DNA from: Pseudomonas sp. FP2196
GTDB lineage: Bacteria; Pseudomonadota; Gammaproteobacteria; Pseudomonadales; Pseudomonadaceae
Length of the DNA: 64,000 nucleotides
Direction of reading: 5' to 3'
Assembly (NCBI RefSeq): GCF_030687715.1
Contig: NZ_CP117445.1
Coordinates: 5,604,501-5,668,500 of the forward strand
A program made the position numbers and the translations under genes. Below, in pieces: positions 1 through 9,388 of the stretch. How positions within the stretch are numbered: position 1 is the first letter of the stretch; every line of letters starts with the position of its first letter. The notes beneath the pieces are model-generated. The model saw only the letters and a program-made list of their open reading frames with translations. It did not search any database and was not told the origin of the DNA.

Positions 1-270
1 CTTAATTACTTGCCAATTCCCGGACAGAGCATTCCAGGACTGCCTCTAGCGTATGTAAAAATCCTAATGGGTCACGCTAGTGCCTCTTCTACCATGAAGT
101 ACGCCAAGCACGACACTGACATAATTGAAGCCTATATCCAACACGCCAATCAGTACGTATCACAACGTGGCGAAGCATCTTTCAGGACGATTCGAGCAGA
201 CTTCCACTACCGGCAGTTAGAGTTACTCGAGGAAGAAGCCAAGCGTATTGAAGGAGAAAAAAATGATTAA
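1..270 (+). CDS. gmtY: Tyrosine recombinase, C-terminal end (GmtY-like), partial
   Basis: The reading frame is open at the left edge, so only the last 89 residues are present. They include the end of a tyrosine-recombinase catalytic domain: the LMGHAS box (the second conserved His region) followed by TMKYAKH, where Tyr is the expected nucleophile. A charged tail of about 50 residues follows. The enzyme would cut and rejoin DNA at the island ends. It overlaps the next gene by 8 nt, and that gene's ribosome binding site lies within this one. The gmtY name is inferred from the two genes that follow. The catalytic Arg and first His are outside the window. Confidence 0.8.
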   Translation, partial: LNYLPIPGQSIPGLPLAYVKILMGHASASSTMKYAKHDTDIIEAYIQHANQYVSQRGEASFRTIRADFHYRQLELLEEEAKRIEGEKND

Positions 271-3200
271 TCTCACCAAAGATATTCTCATTATCAAGTC
301 AGGAGAGAACTTGGAGAGATCGATCAAGGAGGCTATTGCCAAAGCTAAGGCATGTGTTTCAAAGGTACTTTTTGAGTCCAAGCACATCGCTCCTAGCAAA
401 ATCTCAAGCGGCTCCGTTAATGAGTATTACCAGGCCTCCGTCCTACGTTTCTTTAACGACCACTTGGATCCGGTTAACGCCCCGGTATACGATGAAGATT
501 GGGTACACAATCTCCATACCTGCACGAAGAAAACTCCGGACGCGAAAATTGCCAAGCAGGTGGTTCCGAAGACCGCACACGACTGGATTAACAAGTCTTC
601 ACTGGAAAGGCTTGCTAAAGATTCAATATTGATTTTGCATTTTCTCTGGCAGGAAAAAGCCGTACTTCTTCCGTTAGATACCAAGAAGCCCACTGGCAGC
701 AACGAAACTAAGAAGAAGCATTTCGAGTTTGCTGCAGCTGACTACACTGAAGTTCTCGCCTTGGTCAGCAAGCCTTTCGTTCCTCATGTCACATACGAGA
801 ACATTCTTGATATAACTACTGTTATGAAGCCGAGTGCCATCAAGAATTTCGAGTGGTATGCGTGGCGGATGATTCGCGCCACCGACTGGCACCAAATTGA
901 AGACATCAGGCCGGTTGACATCTCTGATCTTATTGAACATCTAATTAAAACACGCCGTGGCGAAATCGACTGGTTCATGTATCCAATTGCCCCTGCGGCT
1001 TTTCTGAGCTACGTCCAGAAGCTATACCCTGAAAGGTGCCAGCAAGCCACTACCCCTCCAAAAAATGATAAGACAGCCAGTAAAAAGGCATTAATCTCTG
1101 GTGAATTCAACATCCCTGCTGAACACCAAAAAAGCGTCGATCTCTGGTTGAAATATCAAGGCAAGTTTATTCAACTGCTAAAAACCAAAGGAATGAAGAC
1201 TTTTAGGCACTATGAAAGCAGCTTCACGGTGTTCAACACGTTCCTATTTAGTGAATATCCTGGAAGAACTGGTCTACTTCCACCAGGGCCTCGAGATCTC
1301 AATCGTACACACATCGAAGGAGACGGCCAGGTTGGTTTTCTCAGTTATCTTCGCAAGGGTCGGTCGGGCACAGCCGTTCAAAAGTCCCTGTATCACTTGG
1401 AAGCTTTGTTTGACTACTTGATAGTCAACTCTAGCGCCGATGAGGAACTATCTGGCTTCGTTAATCCGATTTCCCACATCGATTATCCAATTGTAAGCAG
1501 AAGCTCTGGCACCAACAAGCCAGCTTTCGAATCCGAGCACTTTCCCATTCTGCTGCAATACTGTTACGCAATTGAATCTTTCTCAACGCACCTTGCCGAC
1601 AGGGTTCATGAAGAGCAGATCAATCTGTATGACAAAAAATTCAGGGCAGATATACCCACAAAGAACTGGAACGAAGCCCAGAAAGTTATTCAAACTGAAA
1701 AACTCGGGTACGTACCGGTTGTTTTCTATCGCAACCCAGACTTTGACGCCAGTCAGCCAAAGTCAGATATCAACCGCCCGATGAAATATGAAGCTCTACA
1801 CCTTCTCCCTAGGTTCGTAGTGCCCATTATCGAACACAGTGTCGAAAGGAATAAGCAATGGGTTTTCTATCCCCAACTGAACTACATTCGACACAACATC
1901 GTAGCGCTGGAAACCGGCGTTCGAAGCATTCACATTCGGTGGCTGGAAAAGCTAACCTATGATATGCACATTGATCGATCTAGACCGCTACCGCCTCTTT
2001 GTAAGTTGCGAATCAACACAGACAAGGCAAATGGCGCTTGGGATTCCACTGTTTCCAGAAACGTAATTTATGTTTTAGACCGCCAAAAGGCCATGATTAA
2101 ATGGTTCAACGATCCGTCAATGGATGTCCCGGTTTGGTACGACTACCATGAAGAAAGCCCATTTGGAAAAATCACCTCCCTGTTCCCTAAGGGCGAAACT
2201 CCTGGTGTACTGACAGGAGAAGCCTATGGCAAATACTTCAAGAGGCTTGTCTATTCTTTTGATTTGTTCTGCCGATTCCAGCTGGGAATTAATACTACGA
2301 ACGCGATGCCAGAAGCTGTGGGTGACCTAGAGTCAATTGATGCGCCTCTCGATTACTTGGCGGCACTGAAACTCGAAGCACAAGCCTGTAAGCTCATCGA
2401 GCATACTCCGCACTCTTGTCGAGTTTCAGTAGTATCCGAATACATCAGGGTATTGCCGCCACATATCATAGGCGCGTTCATCACGGGGCAAGCCACTGAA
2501 GAACACGTCATGTATTACGCGAAAGTCGACCCTGCATACCTGAAGTCGGTAGCCCAGTTTCAGAAGATGAGTGTCGAGCAGGGCTGGCTCATTGATCGTC
2601 CAGCAATGTCCAATATTAAAGCCGAAGATGTCTCCTCAAAGCTCCAGCAGGCTTTCCGTCGAGACAAGGAAAAGTCTCTGATTGATTTCGGCGCCATCTC
2701 CTTTGACCGCGAGATGAAGGACGATGTCGTATCAGGCGTCAGGGCCGCAAAACAGCGCCCAATTGATTCGCTGGCTTTCATGCCCACACACATCTGCCCG
2801 TACGGCAATCACTGTCCAGCGGACGTGGTGAAAGACCTGGGTGCCATCCCTGGACTGAGTACGCCATGCGGTGGTTGCTACTACTCAGTCAAAACTGTCG
2901 ACCATCTGCCTAGGATTCACGGCCATATTCGAGCTTTAACTGATGAATGCAGCGAGCTAGAGGCGTACATCGCAGAGGCCAAAAGGAATGGTGCATCGCT
3001 AGAAAGCCTTGTACAGAAAGCCAACCGTCGCAAATTCCTGGCTACGGAGATCATCTCCTGGAGCGTCACAGCACACTGTCTCGAACAAATGTATAGCGAG
3101 ATTAAAACGCGTGAAAGTTTCTTGGTAGAGAAGCCTGAAATCGTGTCAGAACATCTGGAACGTCTGGAGCTGAAAGAGCACTCGCTCTCCAATCTCATCG

Positions 3201-3496
3201 CCCGCACTGCTGAAGCCAAGTCACATGCAGAGTATTTCACTCCACAACTGAACCAGCAGCTCAAGGTAGCCAGGAACAAGCTGCTGGCGTTCACAGGAGA
3301 CTTCAACCGCATGCTGGAAGAAGCCCCGACTGGTTTCACGTTAATCGATGAATTCAGGGGACTGATTCGATCTGCCTGTGAAGTCCTCGGCATTTCGCTA
3401 CACGAACTGAGCGATGCAATGACCAAGCCTATGGCTTTGAATCGCCCTGATTCGATTCTGAAGCTAATTTCGAGCCCTGGGAGTGTCCCAGCATGA
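263..3496 (+). CDS. gmtZ: GmtZ-like (VPA1269 family) divergent tyrosine-recombinase protein
   Basis: A 1077-aa protein, second gene of the mobility operon. ATG 263 is chosen because AAGGAG lies 6 nt upstream; a TTG at 248 has no such site. It keeps a scattered tyrosine-recombinase signature: Arg554 in the ETGVR box, H717-x2-R720, then GQ at 742-743 and tandem Tyr751/Tyr752. A Cys cluster follows (C845, C851, C869, C872), probably a zinc site, and the last 200 residues are helical. Length, position after a recombinase and position before a short coiled-coil gene fit the GmtZ protein of gamma-mobile-trio islands. That name comes from recall of family and gene order, not a search. It probably acts with GmtY in excision and integration. 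Confidence 0.65.
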   Translation: MINLTKDILIIKSGENLERSIKEAIAKAKACVSKVLFESKHIAPSKISSGSVNEYYQASVLRFFNDHLDPVNAPVYDEDWVHNLHTCTKKTPDAKIAKQVVPKTAHDWINKSSLERLAKDSILILHFLWQEKAVLLPLDTKKPTGSNETKKKHFEFAAADYTEVLALVSKPFVPHVTYENILDITTVMKPSAIKNFEWYAWRMIRATDWHQIEDIRPVDISDLIEHLIKTRRGEIDWFMYPIAPAAFLSYVQKLYPERCQQATTPPKNDKTASKKALISGEFNIPAEHQKSVDLWLKYQGKFIQLLKTKGMKTFRHYESSFTVFNTFLFSEYPGRTGLLPPGPRDLNRTHIEGDGQVGFLSYLRKGRSGTAVQKSLYHLEALFDYLIVNSSADEELSGFVNPISHIDYPIVSRSSGTNKPAFESEHFPILLQYCYAIESFSTHLADRVHEEQINLYDKKFRADIPTKNWNEAQKVIQTEKLGYVPVVFYRNPDFDASQPKSDINRPMKYEALHLLPRFVVPIIEHSVERNKQWVFYPQLNYIRHNIVALETGVRSIHIRWLEKLTYDMHIDRSRPLPPLCKLRINTDKANGAWDSTVSRNVIYVLDRQKAMIKWFNDPSMDVPVWYDYHEESPFGKITSLFPKGETPGVLTGEAYGKYFKRLVYSFDLFCRFQLGINTTNAMPEAVGDLESIDAPLDYLAALKLEAQACKLIEHTPHSCRVSVVSEYIRVLPPHIIGAFITGQATEEHVMYYAKVDPAYLKSVAQFQKMSVEQGWLIDRPAMSNIKAEDVSSKLQQAFRRDKEKSLIDFGAISFDREMKDDVVSGVRAAKQRPIDSLAFMPTHICPYGNHCPADVVKDLGAIPGLSTPCGGCYYSVKTVDHLPRIHGHIRALTDECSELEAYIAEAKRNGASLESLVQKANRRKFLATEIISWSVTAHCLEQMYSEIKTRESFLVEKPEIVSEHLERLELKEHSLSNLIARTAEAKSHAEYFTPQLNQQLKVARNKLLAFTGDFNRMLEEAPTGFTLIDEFRGLIRSACEVLGISLHELSDAMTKPMALNRPDSILKLISSPGSVPA

Positions 3497-4161
3497 GCAA
3501 GGGTGCAAAACCTGGCCAAAATCGCTTTGCAGGCTCCCAGAAGAGAAATCGCGAGTTCAGGATCAGCCGGATAAAGGATGAAGTTGTCCCGCGACTGAAG
3601 ACGTTTGTGGGGAAGACATCTTTTGACGGCATTACCCCTTTTTCCAGGTTTTGTGCAGAGCTTTACAACGCCGATCTGCCCGTAAACGAGAAGAAGATAG
3701 GCTATCGCACACTGGTTCAAAGCACCGATTATTGGGCATTGATCGGCCCACTGTTCCATAGATATTGGGACTCCGCCGGCAACATGGAATCCACGAAGAA
3801 CAAGCTAGTCGAGAAGCTATCAGCGCATCGGGCAGATGGGCTCCAAGCAGAGACAGAAAGGCTGAAGAAAGAAATAGAGGCTCTCAAATCAGCGCTTCGT
3901 ACTCACGGGGCCACCCTGGCTCCCATTTCGGATTCAAAGCACAGCGATCAGGCCTTCATGACGAAGTTTGATAAGACCTGCCGTGCCCTTATGCTGGTGC
4001 TCAAAGCGAGCGACGGCATGTTCGTTGTTGACATGAAGGCCGGAAAAATCACCTGCACATTTGATGATCTCGAACCTGCTGAAGGGCTTGTTCCAAAAGA
4101 TATTGCCGAACCCTTCGTCCTTTGGATGAAAGCCAAGGAAAGCACTAATGGCGACCGGTGA
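3493..4161 (+). CDS. gmtX: GmtX-like coiled-coil protein
   Basis: A 222-aa soluble protein whose ATGA start overlaps the stop of the preceding gene, so translation is probably coupled. The N-terminus is basic. Residues about 100-140 form a coiled coil rich in Lys, Glu and Leu. The C-terminal 90 residues look like a small mixed domain. I recognise no catalytic motif. Being third after two recombinase-like genes fits GmtX of the gamma-mobile trio. A DNA-binding or accessory role, like the small third protein of Tn554-type modules, is an inference. Confidence 0.55.
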   Translation: MSKGAKPGQNRFAGSQKRNREFRISRIKDEVVPRLKTFVGKTSFDGITPFSRFCAELYNADLPVNEKKIGYRTLVQSTDYWALIGPLFHRYWDSAGNMESTKNKLVEKLSAHRADGLQAETERLKKEIEALKSALRTHGATLAPISDSKHSDQAFMTKFDKTCRALMLVLKASDGMFVVDMKAGKITCTFDDLEPAEGLVPKDIAEPFVLWMKAKESTNGDR

Positions 4162-4621
4162 TCAAAAGCGCTCTCCGTACGACCGCTACAGGGACTATGT
4201 GCTGCAGCTTGAACAGGCTGGAAAAAAGTTTCCTGTGAATCAGTTTGGCGCCGTCAACTTCAGCAAAATCGCTGATGAATGTGGTAATCGTAGGCAGTGG
4301 TTTTCTGAAAGCGCCAAGAAGATCTTTTGCTCACAGGGCAAAACCCTTGAGCAGGTCATCGCGAAGGACATTCGCCGCATAGGCAGTGAGTTTGTCGCGG
4401 CCAAAGATCCTGAGTCTCTGGCGATTGATATGGCGGATTCGAAAAGTCGCGAAGCGAATCGGTTGCGAGTAATGCTTGAGCAAAAGTCGAAGGAAAACGA
4501 ACTGCTCCGCGAGCAAGTTGAGCAACTCTCTGCCGAGCTGCGGTTGCTTCGCACATCTGCACAGGAAATCAGTAGCCAGCAGGACTTGATGATCGACTCC
4601 GGGCGGTCATTCATCCTATGA
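4148..4621 (+). CDS. Hypothetical DNA-binding-like protein with C-terminal coiled coil
   Basis: 157 aa, starting 14 nt inside the end of the gmtX-like gene. Residues about 30-70 look like a helix-turn-helix region of the kind seen in small accessory proteins of recombinase modules. Residues about 95-145 are a strong heptad-like coiled coil. It overlaps the helicase gene by 4 nt (ATGA), so it is expressed with both the recombinases and the helicase. Function is unknown. A DNA-binding accessory factor for excision is plausible. Confidence 0.55.
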   Translation: MATGDQKRSPYDRYRDYVLQLEQAGKKFPVNQFGAVNFSKIADECGNRRQWFSESAKKIFCSQGKTLEQVIAKDIRRIGSEFVAAKDPESLAIDMADSKSREANRLRVMLEQKSKENELLREQVEQLSAELRLLRTSAQEISSQQDLMIDSGRSFIL

Positions 4622-6783
4622 GCAATCTGTCGAGCGTGATCCAGGTGAGCTCGGTGAAGCCAGGCAGTTTTGGCGGTGCAGTCTTTTCCGGGCGCATCAT
4701 TGGCCAAAACAAAATTTACACATGCAGAGCAAGCTATAAAGTCATCACCCGCATTCCTCAACCCGGTGAATGCTGGCAGTTCAAAGGCTCGATCACAGGG
4801 CATGATCAGTACAGGGATTTCGTTCTGATCGAAAGCTGTCACATCGTAAACCTGCCCATAGCGGCATATGTGGAACGATTGCTGATAAAGCATCCTGCAT
4901 TTCGCGGGCTGTCATTCGGCAAAGCGAAAGTCTCGAAACTGGTCAGGGCATTTGGCGCAGAAAACCTTGCTCAGGCATTGACTGCAGGCAGAGTCAGCCA
5001 CCTGGCGGAACTGATTAATCCTGATCTCGCCCAAAAGGTCGTGGATGCCTGGAGGACACTGCAGGATGAGATTTCAACAATTGAATTTCTCATGGAGCAC
5101 GACTTCGATCCTGGGCTCGCCAAAAGCGTTCTCAAGGTTTGCCAGACGGATACGGTAGAGCGCCTGAAGCTTAATCCGTACAGCCTCATTGCGTTTCAAG
5201 GCATCCACCCAAACATGTGGAAAATCGTAGACGCCGCAGCAGCCAAGCTAGGCATACCTCGTGATGACCCACGCAGGCTGGCCGGCCTTGTGGAGAATTT
5301 GCTCTATGTGCGCTTGGATCAGGGCCATACCGCTTACGAAATAGAAGAGCTAAAAGCCGCCCTGATGCAGAAGCTTCCATCCGCCAGACTGGTAGACCAA
5401 GCTATCGAATGCGCCCTACAAAGGCGTGCTGTGTGCGTTAAGAAGGATCAAGGGACGACGCTTATCCAGCCACTGGGAGCGGCCCTTGTCGAAAGTAAAC
5501 TCGAGCAGCGAGTCGCGAGTCTACTGTCCGCTCAGGCCTCATTGCTTCACGGTTCTCCGCAGGAACTGGAGCAAGCGATTGAAGATTACTGCGCACACGG
5601 TGAGAGCGTGCCTGGACACTCACTCACCCGAGACCAGAAAAGCGCAGTGCTGATGGCGCTTACTAATCGCATCAGCACGCTGACTGGATTTGGCGGTACG
5701 GGCAAGACAACCGTGCTGAAAGCCATCGTTGATATAGCCTCTCAGCACCGCCCTGTGCATGTCTTAGCACTGAGCGGAAAAGCCAAGGAGCGCGCCAAGG
5801 AGTCTGTTGGCCGAGACACCTACACGATCCACAGTTTCTTGATCAAAATCAGCACTGCAAGCTCAGGGCTCAGCACTGGAGGCGACCCTCTGGTAATCAT
5901 CGATGAATCCAGCATGGTAGACATCGCCTTGATGCTGAAACTGCTGAATGCCTTCGCGAAGAAAGAACTGTCTCTTTTGCTAGTAGGCGATACCGGTCAG
6001 CTATCACCGGTTGGTTATGGAATCTTCTTCCATGCACTGGCCAAATCTAAGGCGATACCGTCGACCCACCTGATCAAGGTTCACAGGTCAATCGGCAACA
6101 GCCACCTTCAGAACATCGCCATGAAGATTAGATCGGGTCATCTGGATACCCTGCCATTCTGGAATGGCGAGCGCGATGGGGTTTATCTAATCCCCTGCAC
6201 AAACACGCAGGACATGCTGACACACCTCGCGAAGATCAAGCAGATCATCCCTGACGCTCAGATCCTGACGCCACACATGTCTGATCGCATGCCGGATTCT
6301 GGACACAAGATAAACAACTATCTGCAAAGCGCCCTCCAGCATACAGACGAGACGCTGGGCATTTGGATGGGCAAATACTGGCTGCGAGTTAACGACCCCG
6401 TCATCGTCACCCAGAATAGCTACGAGCATAATCTGTTCAACGGCAACACCGGGATCATGACTGGCGTCACGTCAATCGATGGCCAGACTTCAGGTGTATT
6501 CTTCTTCAATGGGTTCGAAGTCACCCTGTCCAGGATGGACTTGTTCGGGCTGGGAATGAAGCTTGCCTACGCCATTTCCATTCATAAGGCGCAAGGCAGC
6601 GAGTACGAGACGTCGATCCTTTGCACTCTGAGTCAAAGCGAATTTGTGGAACGAAGCATGCTGTACACAGCCGTCTCCCGATCTAAGCGGCTGGCTTTGA
6701 TACTAAGCACGCAGAACATCATGCAGCAGGGGGTAGCTCGCCCAAACCGAAGCGACACCCTCTGTGTTGGCTTCTCGGTTTGA
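4618..6783 (+). CDS. RecD2-type ATP-dependent DNA helicase
   Basis: 721-aa SF1 helicase. The N-terminal third has RecD2-like helix-hairpin-helix features (NPYSL, then GIHPNMW, then a GHTAYE segment). The motor domain has Walker A GGTGKT with Lys363, Walker B VIIDESS, a HKAQGSEY motif and the final YTAVSRSKR motif. RecD2 enzymes unwind DNA 5' to 3'. The start overlaps the previous stop (ATGA), making it the fifth gene of the mobility operon, so a role in processing or replicating the excised island is likelier than general repair. A weak hairpin at 6801-6826 follows the gene and may end the transcript. Confidence 0.85.
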   Translation: MSNLSSVIQVSSVKPGSFGGAVFSGRIIGQNKIYTCRASYKVITRIPQPGECWQFKGSITGHDQYRDFVLIESCHIVNLPIAAYVERLLIKHPAFRGLSFGKAKVSKLVRAFGAENLAQALTAGRVSHLAELINPDLAQKVVDAWRTLQDEISTIEFLMEHDFDPGLAKSVLKVCQTDTVERLKLNPYSLIAFQGIHPNMWKIVDAAAAKLGIPRDDPRRLAGLVENLLYVRLDQGHTAYEIEELKAALMQKLPSARLVDQAIECALQRRAVCVKKDQGTTLIQPLGAALVESKLEQRVASLLSAQASLLHGSPQELEQAIEDYCAHGESVPGHSLTRDQKSAVLMALTNRISTLTGFGGTGKTTVLKAIVDIASQHRPVHVLALSGKAKERAKESVGRDTYTIHSFLIKISTASSGLSTGGDPLVIIDESSMVDIALMLKLLNAFAKKELSLLLVGDTGQLSPVGYGIFFHALAKSKAIPSTHLIKVHRSIGNSHLQNIAMKIRSGHLDTLPFWNGERDGVYLIPCTNTQDMLTHLAKIKQIIPDAQILTPHMSDRMPDSGHKINNYLQSALQHTDETLGIWMGKYWLRVNDPVIVTQNSYEHNLFNGNTGIMTGVTSIDGQTSGVFFFNGFEVTLSRMDLFGLGMKLAYAISIHKAQGSEYETSILCTLSQSEFVERSMLYTAVSRSKRLALILSTQNIMQQGVARPNRSDTLCVGFSV

Positions 6784-6876
6784 ATACCAAACAGGTCGTT
6801 AGCCCTACAATATTGTGGGCAGGGCTTTCGCTTCAGGCGCCTTACCCTCCTTGTATGATCGCAGGATCCGCGCCCA

Positions 6877-7473
6877 ATGCCTCAAGGTAGGAGAAAGTCA
6901 TTGAAGTTGCTCACAACGCTTTGGAGCGTCATCAGCCCCGACCGTCGCCCCGAGTGGGAGAAAGCGCGTGAACGCGATTTCATCCTGGCGGCAAACTCCT
7001 TGAAGACCCTCAAGGTGACACCCGAGGGTGGGATGTCCATCGATCCTGAGGAGCTTCGCGAACAGATCGTAGCTTCGCGTGAGCAGCTGAAGCACATTGT
7101 CCACAAACCAGGAGCGCCTAGCCGGTCATTCAAAACAGTAGGAGACGGCCAGGTGGAACAGGAAGCGAATCCCGCCGTAGTGGCTCCAGTGAGCACCATG
7201 GACTGTATCGAGGTGGTGGCTTGGCGTCAGTTACAGACTGGCGCTGTAGTGCGCTACGTGTGCCTCCAGTCAACGAAGACGGACAGATTTGCGGTTGCGA
7301 CAGCCCGGCTGTTCTCCAGGAGCGAGCAGAGCCTACCGTCTTGGATGGAAGCCAATACAGACATGCAGGTTGCCAATGCCATTCAGAGCTCCGAGCTCCG
7401 GTGGTTTTCGACCGTGAGTGACGCCATGGACGCTTGGGATGCAGAGCTCGGATGTCCCTGCACTTCCAGTTAG
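6877..7473 (+). CDS. Hypothetical protein
   Basis: 198 aa from ATG 6877. A TTG at 6901 in the same frame has a better ribosome binding site (AGGAG at 889-893 of that stretch, 7 nt away), so the protein may be 190 aa. The first half is charged and helical; the second half looks like a small beta-rich domain. I recognise no family and no membrane segment. It stands alone: 93 nt after the helicase and immediately followed by one of two 90-bp repeats. Confidence 0.5.
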   Translation: MPQGRRKSLKLLTTLWSVISPDRRPEWEKARERDFILAANSLKTLKVTPEGGMSIDPEELREQIVASREQLKHIVHKPGAPSRSFKTVGDGQVEQEANPAVVAPVSTMDCIEVVAWRQLQTGAVVRYVCLQSTKTDRFAVATARLFSRSEQSLPSWMEANTDMQVANAIQSSELRWFSTVSDAMDAWDAELGCPCTSS

Positions 7474-7563
7474 GGCGTGCCCCTGCGGGTAGCGGCTGTC
7501 GTGAACCGAGCCTTGCAAAGCCTGCGTCTCGGCCCTTCGGGCTTCGATCCCGCACGCCTGCGC
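7474..7563 (+). repeat. Diverged 90-bp direct repeat, copy 1
   Basis: Starts directly after the stop codon of the preceding gene. It shares about three quarters of its bases, by eye, with 9389-9478 in the same orientation. Shared blocks are GGCGTGCC at the start, CTGCGG, CGTGAA, CGAGCC, GTCTCG and CACGCCTGCGC at the end. The rest of the gap to 7688 shows no gene. Confidence 0.6.
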
Positions 7564-7688
7564 TCCGCTTGCCACGGCTACTCAGCATGGATGGCGACTA
7601 GACATCGTCCTGCTCGACGCCTTAGGCTCCAGCCATGGCAGATGATCTTCCTAGACGTCGCACCAACTAATCGAGAACGGAGTTTCGA

Positions 7689-8903
7689 ATGACGACTCAG
7701 GAGCCCTCACTGGACTTTGCAGCGCTCTCCATCGACAGCAATATTTTGCGCGGGCAGCGTTACAACTTTGATGGCGGTATTCTGAAGCAGCTTGAACAAT
7801 TTAAAGGGAGCCCTGTACAGATTCTTCAACCAGACGTTATCCACTCAGAGGGCATCAAGCATCTGGCGTCTGAAATCACTGATGCGCTAAGGGCAGCAAG
7901 GAGTAACCTTCGGACTCTGGCAAAATATGCCCTGTTTGATAACATTCAGGATTTTACCGAAAACTCGCTCGGCCCCGTCTTGAGCGCACCTGCACTGGCT
8001 GAAGCGAAGCTAAATTCTTTCTACGAGCGGATCAACGCTCGCGTCATTTCAAGTTCATCAGTTCAGATCCAAGATTTGATGCAGATGTATTTCAACACTG
8101 AGCCTCCGTTCGAAACCGCCTCTGATAAAAAGCATGAATTCCCTGATGCGATAGCATTGTTGGCACTCAAAGCTTGGGCCGTAAGTGAGAACAAACGGAC
8201 GGTGGTTGTCAGTAAGGACAAGGGGTGGCATGCGTTCGCCCAAAACTTGCAGCACCTCCATGTCGTAGGTGATTTAGCAGAGGCACTGGCCCTGTTTCAG
8301 CCCCATACAAAGGTCGCAAGGCTGATAAGCCTGTTGCAGGCTGAAGGAATGCTCGAGCACGATAGCCACCTCTTTTCGAGCATAACCAATGCGATTGCAA
8401 TCCACACTACCGAACAAACGCCAGAGATCGAGGCGAATGCCGTATTCAACTATGAGTATGATGACTTTCAGATCGTCTATCTTTCCCATAAGTTTGCGAA
8501 GCCTGAAGTAGGCGAGAAACCAAGAATCAGGATCGTGCTCATTAAAGACGACCTCGTGGTGCTCAGCCTGTCTGCGTTGGTTTCGACTGAGGTGATGGCA
8601 ACATTCTCGTTTAGTCAGTACGACTCTATCGATAAGGATTATGTCTCACTAGGTGGCACAATCGAGGAACGTCCAGTCAGTTATGAGGCCGATGTTCTTA
8701 TTCATTTCCGGGGCGATTGGAAGCATCTAGATCAAGGTCTGAAACCTAGCAAGATAGAGATCGTCGGAACGATGCAGCAGATACATTTTGGAGACATCGG
8801 GCCAGATTATTCGAATGACAGGGATGACGATATTCAGCTGGCCTGGGAACAGGAACAGGAGTACCAAAGGCGTCGAGATGAGGACTTGGAGCGCTGGCGG
8901 TAA
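7689..8903 (+). CDS. PIN-domain protein (DUF4935/PIN_8-like RNase)
   Basis: 404 aa. Residues 1-200 look like a PIN nuclease domain: Asp16 in the first strand (SIDSNIL), Glu54, Asp153 in a FPDAIAL helix start and Asp177 in SKDKGW form the usual acidic metal site. Residues 200-404 are a separate acidic domain I cannot name. PIN enzymes cut RNA, often as toxins or defence effectors. There is no small antitoxin-like gene directly upstream. A gene on the other strand overlaps its 3' end by 177 bp. The two 90-bp repeats flank the pair, suggesting they move as a unit. Confidence 0.7.
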   Translation: MTTQEPSLDFAALSIDSNILRGQRYNFDGGILKQLEQFKGSPVQILQPDVIHSEGIKHLASEITDALRAARSNLRTLAKYALFDNIQDFTENSLGPVLSAPALAEAKLNSFYERINARVISSSSVQIQDLMQMYFNTEPPFETASDKKHEFPDAIALLALKAWAVSENKRTVVVSKDKGWHAFAQNLQHLHVVGDLAEALALFQPHTKVARLISLLQAEGMLEHDSHLFSSITNAIAIHTTEQTPEIEANAVFNYEYDDFQIVYLSHKFAKPEVGEKPRIRIVLIKDDLVVLSLSALVSTEVMATFSFSQYDSIDKDYVSLGGTIEERPVSYEADVLIHFRGDWKHLDQGLKPSKIEIVGTMQQIHFGDIGPDYSNDRDDDIQLAWEQEQEYQRRRDEDLERWR

Positions 8904-9362
8904 ACGGTTGCGCTTATACCTACTGCTCGTGCGATGCTTCCCATCGTTCGAACCAGTCTTCACTCTACTGCCAGCCAGTGCAGCTCGGTGATTTTGCAGA
9001 TGCTGCATCTCACGCACCCATTCAGTCAGAAATTTATCCCAGTCTGAGGCGTATGGCCCATCAAGCAACCTGGTCGAGCCGATACTTGCTTGATTGAAGC
9101 GCTCCCTCCATGGCTGCGGGATAGTCTGCTCCAAGATGATGTCGATGCCGGAATGGTGATGCTGCAGCGTGACACAATGCCGAAGCTGGTTGAGCTCAAG
9201 TACCTTGTCAGCATGAGGGGAGTCTTTTCGCTCTTGAAGAACAAGGTCATCAAGGATGGATAAGGCATCGAACGCCTTCGAATCGCCTGGAGATATGTTC
9301 GCAAGCATCCACAAAGCCTTTCGTCTCTTGGCCTCCAGTTCGCGGAGTTCATCGTCGGGCAT
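8727..9362 (-). CDS. Hypothetical protein, overlaps PIN gene antisense
   Basis: 211 aa, starting at 9362 with AGAGG about 8 nt upstream. The first 130 residues are charged and helical and read like a real protein. The last 58 codons run antisense through the 3' end of the PIN gene and end in a hydrophobic stretch, which may be an artefact of that overlap. No family recognised. If real it is convergent with the PIN gene and could modulate it. Alternatively the gene is damaged and has lost its original stop. Confidence 0.45.
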   Translation of the reverse strand: MPDDELRELEAKRRKALWMLANISPGDSKAFDALSILDDLVLQERKDSPHADKVLELNQLRHCVTLQHHHSGIDIILEQTIPQPWRERFNQASIGSTRLLDGPYASDWDKFLTEWVREMQHLQNHRAALAGSRVKTGSNDGKHRTSSRYKRNRLPPALQVLISTPLVLLFLFPGQLNIVIPVIRIIWPDVSKMYLLHRSDDLYLARFQTLI

Positions 9363-9388
9363 TTGAGTTACCTCTTGTTGGCGTTGAT

